Positions 12,851 through 24,378 of a stretch of 64,000 nt of DNA are shown here, in pieces (position 1 is the stretch's first letter; the number at the start of each line of letters is the position of its first letter). The position numbers were made by a program, and so were the translations under genes. Source of the stretch: Theocolax elegans (taxonomy: Eukaryota; Arthropoda; Insecta; Hymenoptera; Cerocephalidae); assembly GCA_026168455.1 (NCBI GenBank), contig CM047425.1, positions 97,591,580 through 97,655,579 of the forward strand, given 5' to 3'. The notes under the pieces are model-generated. The model worked only from the letters and a program-made list of their open reading frames with translations, had not been told where the DNA came from and ran no database searches.

Positions 12851-13648
12851 AGCCTCAGTATGACACACGCAGTTTAGGTTAGTAGGAGTATCTTGTGGTG
12901 GTAGTCAGCTGATACATAGCCGGCATCAATTCATTGCCAGTTGAATCCACTTCGGTGACGCCTTCACGAGCAGTTGAAGAGAACAAAATATATTTATTTT
13001 CAGATACGTAAGTTTTTTTCTGATACACAATTTTTTTATTTGGTTAATTTTTTCAAGTTGTACTTAGTTAATTTAATTATATACTTATGTACTCATGTTA
13101 ATCAAATTTAGGAAATACTCGTTTGACCGTGAAAACTGAAATAATTTTTTATGCTTTTTATGGTTTTTTTGAAGGTCATTGACCTTCGAAAAATAAAATG
13201 GCGATGTCTTTCAGATTAAAGTATTTTTTTTATGTAATATAATATTATATCACTAAGTAATAGTAATTATTTATTAATTATATCTTAGAGTAACAGCATT
13301 TATTTATTTTTTGTTCTTATTTTTTTAACAAATCTAATTATTTTATTTGTATATAAATATATATATAAATAATTGATATAAGAAAAATTAATTGTACATC
13401 GAACAATGCAAAGTTTTTATTTAAGATTTATTTAACTTTGCTTTACAGCAAATTATGATATAATTATTATTAAAGCATATTATCAATTCTTGTCTTCTCA
13501 AAGAGATAAGAAGTTGCTACCATATTTTATCTTGAGTTCGATGTGCTATATTCTCCGGTCAGAGAGTTAAAGTCTTGCTGCAATTTTTGTTTATCTGCTT
13601 TATTAATAAGTTTCTGTTTTTCATAATAGATACCTTCAGTAAAAGAAA

Positions 13649-15438
13649 ATGCGTCTGGTAATTTGTGATGATGTTGATAATGTTGCTGAGTGGTCTGCAA
13701 AATATGTTATGAAAAGGATAAAGGATTTTCAACCTAATGAAAACAAATATTTTGTTCTTGGCTTGCCAACTGGTAAGAATTTAAATTATCTAATGATTAG
13801 ATCATTATTGTTTTATGCAAAAAATTTTGATTTATTTATTTTTATAGGTGGAACACCACTTGGGATGTACAAAAAACTGATTGAATATTACAAAGCAGGA
13901 AAAATATCATTCAAGTATGTGAAAACTTTTAATATGGATGAATATGTGGATTTACCAAGCGACCATCCAGAATCATATCATCATTATATGTACCATAATT
14001 TCTTTAAACATATAGATATTGATCCTCTGAATGTACATATTTTAGATGGTAATGCAAAAGACTTAGAATATGAATGTAATGAGTTTGAAAGAAAAATAAA
14101 AGAAGCTGGTGGAGTTGAACTTTTTATTGGAGGTAATGTATTAGTATAAACAATTTATTTTAAGATAAAAAATTTACTATAAATTGAGATGAGTTTTGAA
14201 ATTTGTATAAACATCTGCTTTATCAAATAGATAATAAATTAAAAATATTATTAATCAATGTAACTCATTTACAAATGACTGATTTACTGTTAAATACAGG
14301 TATTGGTCCTGATGGCCACATAGCATTTAATGAACCAGGATCATCACTTGCTTCAAGAACAAGAGTCAAAACCTTGGCGCAAGACACTTTAGAAGCTAAT
14401 GCTAGATTTTTTGGAAATGATATTAACAAAGTACCAAAACAAGCACTGACTGTTGGGGTTGGTACAGTAATGGATTCGAAAGAGGTCATGATCTTAATCA
14501 CTGGATCTCATAAGGCATTTGCTCTTTACAAAGCAATAGAGGAAGGGATTAACCATATGTGGACTGTATCTGCATTCCAGCAACATCCTCGCACACTTAT
14601 TATTTGTGATGAAGATGCTACATTAGAACTTCGTGTAAAGACTGTTAAATATTTTAAGGTAATGATGATTATAAATTATATTTATTTTTGTAGATTTAAC
14701 TACTTTTCTTTATTCTTAACATATACTTGGTTCCTAATGTGAAGGGTTATTTTTTAAAATTATCTTTTTATCTTCTATATTTTAATGGACTTTTATAAAT
14801 AACTTTTGCAATGCCTAGACTCTCAGTGCTGTTCATCGTAAGTTGATTGAAGAGGATGGAGAACCTATTCCACGTCGTCAAATAGACGCGTGACCCGGTA
14901 TAGTTAAATTTATTGAATGAAGCATTTGTTTAATGTTTTGTTAGTTTTCAAATTTCACATTTGTTCATTCATTTCAAAATGTTGTACACCATTGACATTT
15001 TTATTCATAAATTTTTACATGAATAGTGTTTCATAATGTCAATAATGAAAACATTCATGTACTGATTATCAATATACTTTTGATATTTACAGTTGCTATT
15101 ATTAAATTAATAAAGTGAATGTATTCATTTTTTTATACAGACGCTTAAAATTATATGCGCAGCTGATCTGGAGCATTTACTTTTATTGCTTTATTAACAA
15201 CATTATTGATGCATATTATTTTATTTAGGTTTTTGTATAAGCTTATTAACACAAATTACAATCAGCTCTTAAAACTTAATTATCTTTTTAGAACATGATT
15301 CTATTGCATGTTTGTATTGTCTTAACAAAGTAAATCACTAGTCTTAGTAAAATTATTTTATATTATTGTAATCATGTCATAATACAATCATTTTGTTTTT
15401 AGAGTTTATCAGAAGTTCACCGTAAACTTGTAAATTAA
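13649..15438 (+). CDS. Gnpda: Glucosamine-6-phosphate deaminase (GNPDA/oscillin)
   Basis: Converts glucosamine-6-phosphate to fructose-6-phosphate and ammonia in the cytosol, linking hexosamine turnover and glycolysis. Exons 13649..13772, 13848..14132 and 14300..14658 encode 256 residues. They are followed by one of two possible last exons: 14819..14893 (total 280 residues) or 15403..15438 (total 267 residues). Active-site residues fall at the same numbers as in bacterial NagB: Asp72 in [10 protein letters not shown], and Asp141, His143 and Glu148 in [15 protein letters not shown]. The [12 protein letters not shown] phosphate loop is split by intron 1. A 5' UTR exon probably ends near 13005 (ACGTAAGT donor), with its acceptor at 13629 just before the ATG. 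Family identity is firm. Use of the two 3' ends needs transcripts. Confidence 0.93.
14819..14893 (+). other. GNPDA alternative last exon, long tail
   Basis: Acceptor CCTAG at 14814-14818, then 24 codons starting [20 protein letters not shown] and a TGA. Phase 0 fits the donor at 14659. It is homologous in its first nine residues to the exon at 15403 and lengthens the tail by 13 residues. Confidence 0.65.
15403..15438 (+). other. GNPDA alternative last exon, short tail
   Basis: Acceptor TTTTTAG ends at 15402, then [11 protein letters not shown] and TAA. Phase 0 fits the same donor at 14659 as the exon at 14819. The shared VHRKL core marks the two as duplicates. Confidence 0.65.
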
Positions 15439-17932
15439 GGAGAAGAATACTGGAATTAGAACTATCTATGTTCTAAAATTTCTGTGAAGAAACAAAACTA
15501 AATGAAAAGCGACAAAAACTTTATTATTAATTATTTTATCTTGATTTTTATTGTTGTTAAATGTTGACTGCCATCAGCTAAAGCACATTTTAAGATGTAA
15601 TATTTTGCAATATTTTCTTATTACCTATAAATTATATATAAGTGTATACGTGTACAGTAATAGATACACATTAAAAAAGAATATATTTATAAGTGAATTT
15701 TAAAATGTTCATTATTTCATATATTTATTTATAATTATCACCTAACAAATTATGGTATAAATATTAATTATGATTAACTGATCAGACTTCCTGCCAATTA
15801 GGATTGATATTATCGCGCTGGTTATACAAACCATGAGAAATTTACAAAATCAGTCAGGATATCAAAAAGTGGTTATAAGTTGTTAATTTAAGTTTACTAA
15901 AAGTTAATGAAATTTTTCTTGTATATAAGATCAATATAATTAATATCTAGAAATTATGGCAATGTAAAATAACTATAAATTATGTTCTGTGAGAATTTCG
16001 CTCCTAGATTCATTTATGATTTAATTGGTAAATGAAATACAAGAAACTGGTTTAAAACCTTTTTAAATTTTATATTAAAAAAATGAGTAAATGCCAAAAA
16101 TAATTAACATGTTGAGTGTAAAACTTATGATTACCTAAAGATATGATATAAAAATGTTAAAAATTTACCTCTCGGATTTTTCGCATTTCCGATTGTAATA
16201 ATTCTTACATCAACAAGTAACTTGATAATTATAGAAATAACTAAACCTTCATATAATTATTATAAGAGTTAAAATTTAAAATTACACATATACAATTTTT
16301 GACCTATTTAAGGATAATATAATTTGTAAAGTTATAATCTATTTCTGAGCAATAAAAGTAGTAAATGAAAAACAATAAATGAAAAAAGTAATATATATAA
16401 TTAGTGTAATTATTGTTAATAAACATTAATACTATTTTCGTCCGCAACTGCTCATTTAATTCTATTTTTATAGTTATTTCATGCTGAATAAAATTTTTAT
16501 GGTTATTTTTATAAGATAGTTGTATATTATAATCTGAAAATTTTATTATTTCGATAGTAAAAATAGCATTATAAAAAAATGGAAAGTATGACAAATGATG
16601 ACAGTAAGAAAAAAGTTAAGTATGTACATACTTATTTTTAGCCTAAATTAAAAATGATCACAATTAAGGTATAATATTTGACTTACATTATTTTTAAATA
16701 ACGTTAATTATATACGTGAAACATCGTATCGAATTCCGTATAAAAGTTAAAAAATAGTTAATTAAAGATATTTACTTACTGTTTCATAAAAAACCTGTTC
16801 TAAACAATAAACTATACAAATTGATTTAATATGATAAATTAATAAAATATGGAAAAGTCTCATTAACCAGTATAGTTGACCACAATAGAAATATCGCTAC
16901 TTATTATATACCATTGTAATTTGGGTAAGGTTTATAAGCTTAGTGAATTACAGTCGTTAAGAAGAAAATTTAAATTTAGTGTAAATTATAAAAGTAACAC
17001 CTACGTGTCTGTTATTCTATACTCTAAGTAACATATCTTATCTTGACCCTAAAGACAACGTTGAAAATACTATACAAAATAGTCGATAACCATTTACTGA
17101 TACATTTACTTTACTATATTTCCGTAAATAGACCATTCATTAAAAAATGATTCAGCACAATTTTTTAATTTTAAAAAATATTTACTTGATTATACCTCTT
17201 TTTATCAGTTTATCAAATTTTGGAAACAACTCGAATAATATTCAGAGAAAATTCATATAAGTAAAAAGCGTTTTATATATATATATATTTCGCCACGAAT
17301 TTTGTGACATCGAAAGAACAATGTTCTTTTTATAAAAATAAAAAATAGAAAATTTATGTCGGCAATAAATTTATACGTTGTATTTTTTAATATACAAAAT
17401 TGAAAATGAACGATAGACAACAATTATAATTATTTTTCACATATGTCGTTAATAAATGAAATGTATATCGTACTATAAAGTTTACAGTTATTGTTATATT
17501 TACATTTATTTATTATAGATATAAAAATTTCATTTAATATTAAATTCAATATCTACTTCAAAATGCTGATTAGATAAAAGAAAAGATTAAAAAACTCGTG
17601 ATATTTTTTCGTACAAATTTTGTTATAATCTAAGAATTTTTATAGACACGAACACAGATCAATTATGTTGTAAATAATTTCTTTATTTATTATTATTTTT
17701 TAACCTGACTACGTTATACATAAAAAAAAGAATAAATGCTAGAAATGAATAAATTAAGTAAAAATATTGTATAGTTATGAGACAATACACGTCTAAAAAT
17801 AAAGAAAAAATTTGAATAGAGTTGAACGTTGTATAAATTTAGGTATAACAAACAACTATACGAAATGGAGTTAAAGTATTCTAAGTGGTTTATCTATAGT
17901 AGAATAATCATCGAATTTAAAACGAACGAAAA
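15439..17932. other. Gene-free AT-rich stretch
   Basis: About 2.5 kb between GNPDA and the first EcKinase. Its start should carry the GNPDA 3' UTR. Only short chance reading frames are seen, and no resemblance to RNA genes or transposase. Confidence 0.5.
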
Positions 17933-17973
17933 ATGAGAGAGAGAGAAAGAGAAAGAGAGAGAGAGAGAGAGAG
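17933..17973. repeat. GA-rich microsatellite
   Basis: Imperfect (GA)n run just upstream of EcKinase A, probably in its 5' UTR or promoter. Read in frame it gives Arg-Glu repeats joined to the gene, but the conserved start is the ATG at 18053. GA tracts in insects can bind GAGA-type factors; that role here is only a possibility. Confidence 0.7.
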
Positions 17974-18052
17974 CGTGAGAGAGCTAACCCAAAGTATACC
18001 TCTCTCAACGTATACACGCATCTGTCAGTATCTTTACCGCCGTCCACGAATC

Positions 18053-21000
18053 ATGTCGCAAAAGAGCAATGACTACGAGGTCGTTTTACGCGATCCACAA
18101 ACTGTTTTACGAAAGCAATTAGGTAATAATCTTGTGGTCCTAGATTACGAAACTGTGCCTTTCGTGAAGGCTGGTGATCACTATGGCAGTACTATTTTAA
18201 AATTACGTATACTTGTCAGAAAAGGCGAAATGTTGGAAGAATTTGATTTAGTTGCTAAAATGTTGCCACCGACTGATTTTCAAAGAACTATATTTGAAAG
18301 TCTTTTTACATTTAAGAAGGAAATTTTTTTTTACCAAGACTTGATACCAAGTTATCGAAAGTTGTACCGTGGCGACTTCGAGGTTACACCGGAATTGTAT
18401 GGTTGTCGCTTATCACTTAAGAAAGATGCCACGGAAATAGACGAGGATGCGGTCATTATTATGGAAAATTTAAAGATTAAAGGATATTGCATGGAGAATA
18501 GGCATAAAGGTTTGTTAACTATATACATTTTATGAATTCTTAGCATATAGTTAACGTCATCCAATTGTTTTTTATTTTATAAATAATTTAATTTTTATTT
18601 ATAGTAACATAAAGTGTTTCCTTTTTTTAACAAATATTTCTGACAACTGTTGCGCAAATTTCTATTAAGTCTTGATTCATTTTATTATAGTTTTTTTTGG
18701 GGGAATTGAGCTATTATATTTAAAACTAAAATAGATTTATATTGTAAAATTGTTCAAGTTGAAGTGAAAAGTTGTAATAATAGAAATAATGCTACATTTA
18801 TTTAACAAAACAAATATAATATAATATAATATATGTGTATATATATATCTGTGTATATATAGCTATAGCTATAGCTATATATATATATATAATAAGGATA
18901 TCCCAACTTATATATTATAGGAATTAAAATATTGATGCGTGTTCAATTTGAAGAATGCAAATTTTGATTTAAATGAATAAACTAAACAAACGCTCTTACT
19001 TGATTGCTTATGAAAAATTTCCGTTAACGAACATTACAAAAAATTAATTTCAAAACGCTATTCAAATATAAAAACTTTTGCAACTATGATCCCTACGTAT
19101 ATAATTTCAAGCGAGCCAATTATTGTAATAGCCTATAATCAATATGAAACTGATGAAAATTTTTTACGATATTTTATTTCACAATACAAATGTATAATCA
19201 ATCGTTAAAAATGTGAAAAAGTGTAATTAAAATAATATTCTTTTGATGTTAATGTATAAACATTCTTGTAAACATAAAAAACAAAAGTTGCAAATCGCGA
19301 TGAGTTATATATCTATAAGCATAACGAACGAACAAATCAAATCTGAAAGAGTAGTGTAATTGTTCTGATTGCACGTAAGTATGTGTATATAGCTTTTGAT
19401 TACCTATCGTGCACAGTAATAAGAATGAAAAAGTTATGGTTTAAATGAAAGTATTTTATTGTCGATATGCATTAAGTCATCGAGATTAGAATTATATTTT
19501 TTTTAAGTTATATAAACATGTAATTGTATAGTTAATTTTTACAAAACAATTCTTATTTTTGTGAGTGTATAATAAGTATTAAAATTTTAAGTATTCCGAT
19601 TATAGTGTAAAAAGTCGTCTATTATGTCGAATGACATGTATATTTAATTGTATTTTACTTATCTACACATTTAACACTTGAATAAATCTAAATTTTATAT
19701 TTCGTTAATCAGTTTCGTCTATACATTATTTTTTCTCAGAAAAGCTTAACATACTTTCGTTTACATTTTATTATACAATTTATTAAACTATAAAAAAATA
19801 TTAGTAATTTACGAGTTTCTTTTGTATTTTTAACGATTTAAAAGAAAAATACAACTGCAAGATACCTTCATATATAAAATGAGTCAATTTTTTTACCTTA
19901 TATATGAAGAAAACATTGTACACCGCTTTAACGAGATGACAATTATAATTATTAATGAGAGTCCAATTAAAGGATTCTTGATGTATGATGTTTATAAATT
20001 TTTTAAAAATGTATTCTAAATAAGAATCACAAGGTACAAGTAATAATAACAAAGAGGCCGAAATCCCGATTATATTAGGTATTATTTTAATCGATATAAA
20101 CACATTAAGAATAACGAATTCTAGTATTAGTACGAATTGTAATAATTTTATACTCACAGAATAACAAATATTTCTTTATATAATAAAATATTTTTGTTGA
20201 AAGTATAAAGATAATCTTAAATTACTTATATTCACTAAAATATATCTAAAAAAAATAGTTAAAAATAAAATCGTTTTATATTTTTTATTTTAATTGCAGT
20301 GTTTTTAAACTATAAATGATTATATGAGAACATTACTGACTTTAATAATATCGATAAAATATCTAATGTTAGAAACTCTTTACGAGGGGTATAGACGAAA
20401 TAAACACAGATAAAAGTATGATTCCGCGATCTTTTCTTTAGACGGATAATTCGACAATAATTAAGATATGATATTTGTCAAACTTGCTCGACGTGTACTC
20501 TCTTCGGCAGCTCTAGTCTAACTGTCTAATTTTTCCGCCTTCAGACTTCACTCAGTTCTTTGGGTATAAACTTCACGTCGATTGCGAAATTATACTGGTG
20601 ACGCCATAGCCTCTTTATAGAAATTTAAATTTCGCACCAAAAATTTAATTGGTTATTTCATGTTTATTATTTTAAATAAAAATAAAGAATTAGCCCCGCT
20701 AGCTGTCGTAACAAACAACATTTTTGTGAAAGGAGAGTAAATAATATTTCGATTTTGTGAAAAGTTTGACTTACTAAAAGGGATAAAAACATAACCTTTT
20801 CATTTAGTAAGTTAGTTTTTACAAAAACGAAATGTATATTATTTACTCTCCCTTGACAAAATGTTGCTTGTTACGGCAACTAGCGGAAACAACTCTTTTT
20901 ATTTTTATTTAAATTAATATTTTTACAATAAACACGGAATAATCAATAAAAATTTTGGCGCGAAATTTAAATTTCTATAGAAGATTTGGCTTCACCGTAA

Positions 21001-22192
21001 TAATGTCTTAATCTGTATAAAGATAATGAGTTCTTGTATGGAATAACGCATATGCATATCGTTTAAATTCTAACAAATATTTATTATAAATAATTTTAAA
21101 TTTTAATAAGTATTATACGTTGTAACATTATAACGTAATTCATTTATGTTATAAACATTGTTACCTCATTCGTTTATTATTGTGCTTTCTATATATTACA
21201 TATCTCACTTTTTATATTTGAGAATTTATTACCAATGTACGTAACAAATGAATCACCGCGTAACATTTATTTATGTATACAGATACATATAAATTAGTAA
21301 TTAACTTTAACATTGAATAGTTTTAGAAACACATTAGTCTAACACAACTAAATGTTTAGCATAGTTTTTTGTAAAAAAAGTCAGAACAACTGTTTGACAA
21401 ATTTTCGTACAAAAAATTATTATAAGTATACAACAACGAAGCGACACTTACACTTTATAATAATGAAAAATATATATTTCAGGTCTTAATCTCGAGTATT
21501 TGAAAATCGCCATAAAGGCATTAGCCAAATTTCACGCAATTGGATTATCCGTCAAACATAAAAATCCTGGATACCTGCCTACTCTTAAAAAGTATGCAAA
21601 AAAATTGATGATCAGCGAGGAAATCATGACACCGTATCTATTAAATATTTTCAATGCCATAGAAAACGATAAAAAAATTAGTTCATACATCGATCGCGTT
21701 AAAGTGACAGGAAATTTTAATAATTTAAGGTCATGTTATTATACAGAGTTAGAACCTGAAGATCCTTGGGCTTGCGTAGTTCACGGTGATTTTTGGGTGA
21801 ACAATGTACTTTTTCATCGTGAACTTGAGGATGTTAAATTTGTTGATTTTCAGACTTACTATATGTCTAGTCCACTTACGGATGTTATATTTTTTTTGTG
21901 TACCAGCATAGAAATGCCTTTGATACATTTGGACGATATGCTTGAATTGTATAGACTTGAAGTTTTGAAAATTTTGAAAAAATTAGATTGCAACCTCGAT
22001 TTGTTCGCAAAAGAGAGTTTCGATGCGAGGTTGAAGCTTGATGCCGCTCATGAACTCTTTCACATAATTATGATGACGCAAGTTATCGAGCTGGAAGAGG
22101 GTGGGAAATATGATCAAAGCCCATTGAATCAATCTTGTATGAATAGGCTGAGACGGATCATCGAAATTTTCGTTGACAAAAAATGGATTTGA
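18053..22192 (+). CDS. EcKinase-like protein A
   Basis: Member of the ecdysteroid-kinase-like family (EcKinase/DUF227, a protein-kinase-like fold), which phosphorylates small molecules. Known members act on ecdysteroids, and others are linked to detoxification. Exons 18053..18509 and 21483..22192 give 388 residues. The phase-1 intron of 2973 bases follows RHKG. Residue D255 lies in VVHGDFWVNNVLF (Brenner loop, H253) and D274 in FVDFQ, the metal-binding DFG equivalent. The N-terminal lobe shows GDHYGSTILKLR and LVAKMLP, with the likely ATP-binding lysine. An in-frame ATG at 17933 would add 40 residues from a GA repeat, so I reject it. The large intron carries a foldback element. The substrate cannot be read from sequence. 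Confidence 0.87.
20597..21003. mobile_element. Foldback (long inverted repeat) element in the EcKinase A intron
   Basis: Two arms of about 190 bases are imperfect reverse complements, with a centre that is itself palindromic. TATAGAAATTTAAATTTCGC at 20616-20635 is matched by its exact complement at 20960-20979. AGAGTAAATAATAT near 20735-20748 is paired by ATATTATTTACTCT near 20836-20849. The outer ends read GGTGACGCCATAGCC and GGCTTCACC. There is no coding capacity. This fits a MITE or foldback transposon; the superfamily was not determined. Confidence 0.65.
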
Positions 22193-23051
22193 TAACGATT
22201 ATTTATCGATTTTACTATATAATATGATACGAGTATCTATAAAATTCTGTAAATATAAGTATTAAAACCAGTCATTTATCGAAGACAGATAATACTACAA
22301 TACTAAATAAGGATTAGCAATGCATATTTAAAAGCGTTAATAAGTGTATTATATAATTATAATTATTCAAATTGATTGCGGTGTAATCTTCTTTAATAAT
22401 TATAGTAAAATAAATCAATGTTATCATATATTTCACTATGCAAGTTATAAAAATAATACATAATTTCAATATAAATTGTTTACATTTATTCCCGATTACT
22501 TTATTTTTATAAATAAACAGTGAACATTTCAACATTATTCTTTTTAGTCTGAACAGGGCACGATACTATAATCAATTATGTATTATTTTATATTATAGTA
22601 TATTAAAATATTAAATATCACATTAAGTGTAGTAATTCAATAATAACACTTATTAGATTTGCGATTATTATTATGTAATTTATTTAACATATACAAAAGT
22701 AAATGTATTTAATGCGCATATATATTGTGTATATACAATTCATTTTTCTAACTGCTTTAACATTTAATTTTACGACTTTTAATTAAAATTCATTATTTGC
22801 ACATACTCAAAAAGTGTAAAAAATATAACTGTACAAATTAATCAAGATTAATAATAAAGATATATTTCTTATCTTTTAATCGAGTTTTATAAAATGATTT
22901 TACGATTTCAGACTAATTTGATTCATGCAAAAATTTAAGAATAAAAAATTTTATTAGAAGTAATTTACAAAAATTAATCAAACTTGAATATAAGTAAAAA
23001 ACTATAAGCTATAATATATATAATATTTTATTATAAAATATACTTTTAATA
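22193..23051. other. Convergent intergenic stretch
   Basis: Between the 3' ends of EcKinase A (plus) and the kleisin gene (minus). AT-rich, with no gene or distinct repeat seen. Confidence 0.5.
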
Positions 23052-24323
23052 TTAATCTATTTCCATATTTTTCTCTGCGTATCTAATAATTTGTATATGC
23101 ATATCATCTACTTGAAAGATTACTATTTTACGTTGTTTTATTAATTCTGTAAAAAATAATAACAATTGCTTGCTACAAATAAATTACAAGAAAAATTAAA
23201 ATGATGATTCATAAAACATTTACCTAAACAATACTTCAAGTAAACAAAAACTTCCATTTTAGAAACTCTTTCGATCCATAGTAAGTCTAACAGATTTATT
23301 TTTAAAATGGAATGATAAACATCCAATTTTTTTGATGCTACCTCCAACGCCATCCAGGTTTCGTTTAAAAAGTTTTCAAACTCATCTCCACTCATAAACA
23401 GAGATTGTGTACTTTCTGAAGCTTTTGCGTCGCTAAAGATTAAAAACATAAGTAAAATTTGAAAATATTACCCATTTTATAAATTTAGAATGATATTTAA
23501 ATAAAAAATATAATTGGTTGCATTAAGTAAAGTAACTGAATTAATAAAGGTAATAGCAAATTAACCATTATTAGACAAATTATATTAAAAATCTAACTAC
23601 ATAGTATTTAATTATAAAAACTTACGGTAAAATTAATTTTTGTTCTGTAGAAGCAATATACTGCTCCATAGAATCCAAATCTTCGACTTTATTATCATTA
23701 GATTTCAAAGTTGACACACTTAGACGCGATCGTCTAGAACGGCTGCTATTATGTGTTTAAATATATTATGTATTAGTCATAAATATTTTTTACAAATATG
23801 AAAAACCTTACGATAAGATTGGTGAATTTCGAGCGCCTGTTGGTGTGTCTGGCATAGAGTTATCCGCAACGCTTGGCTCTAGGTGTAGATTCAAAAAATT
23901 GGAGACTCGACTTGGTTGCGGTGAAACGGCTTCTGTTGTGGGTTCAATAACATGGCTGGATCTATATTTACACAAACAAATATAAATTTAACCACTGATA
24001 AAATAATTGAGTCTTTATTGTATACCTGTACATATTCAACAATTGGCGTTTTTGGGGTGAAAGTACTTCTACTATTTCTTCTATCATTGGTTCAGTGACA
24101 TTGCTAGGCCTACACATTTACATAAACATAAATATCGTCAATTTATATAAATTCACGATATTTATTCAATAAAATTCAATAAAATCATCAATTTATACCT
24201 GGAAACATTCGATTTTGAAGATAGTTGTGGTAAAATAGGTTCTGTGGTCAGTTCCATAATATTGTTAGACCTGTAATTACAGAATATTTTTATGAAAGCC
24301 TATAATGTAGTTATTAATTATAG

Positions 24324-24378
<55 letters not shown>

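Noticed and set aside
17933..18052. Upstream ATG adding 40 residues of Arg-Glu repeat to EcKinase A
   Set aside because: The extension is a translated GA microsatellite. None of the four paralogues has it, and the ATG at 18053 matches their start.
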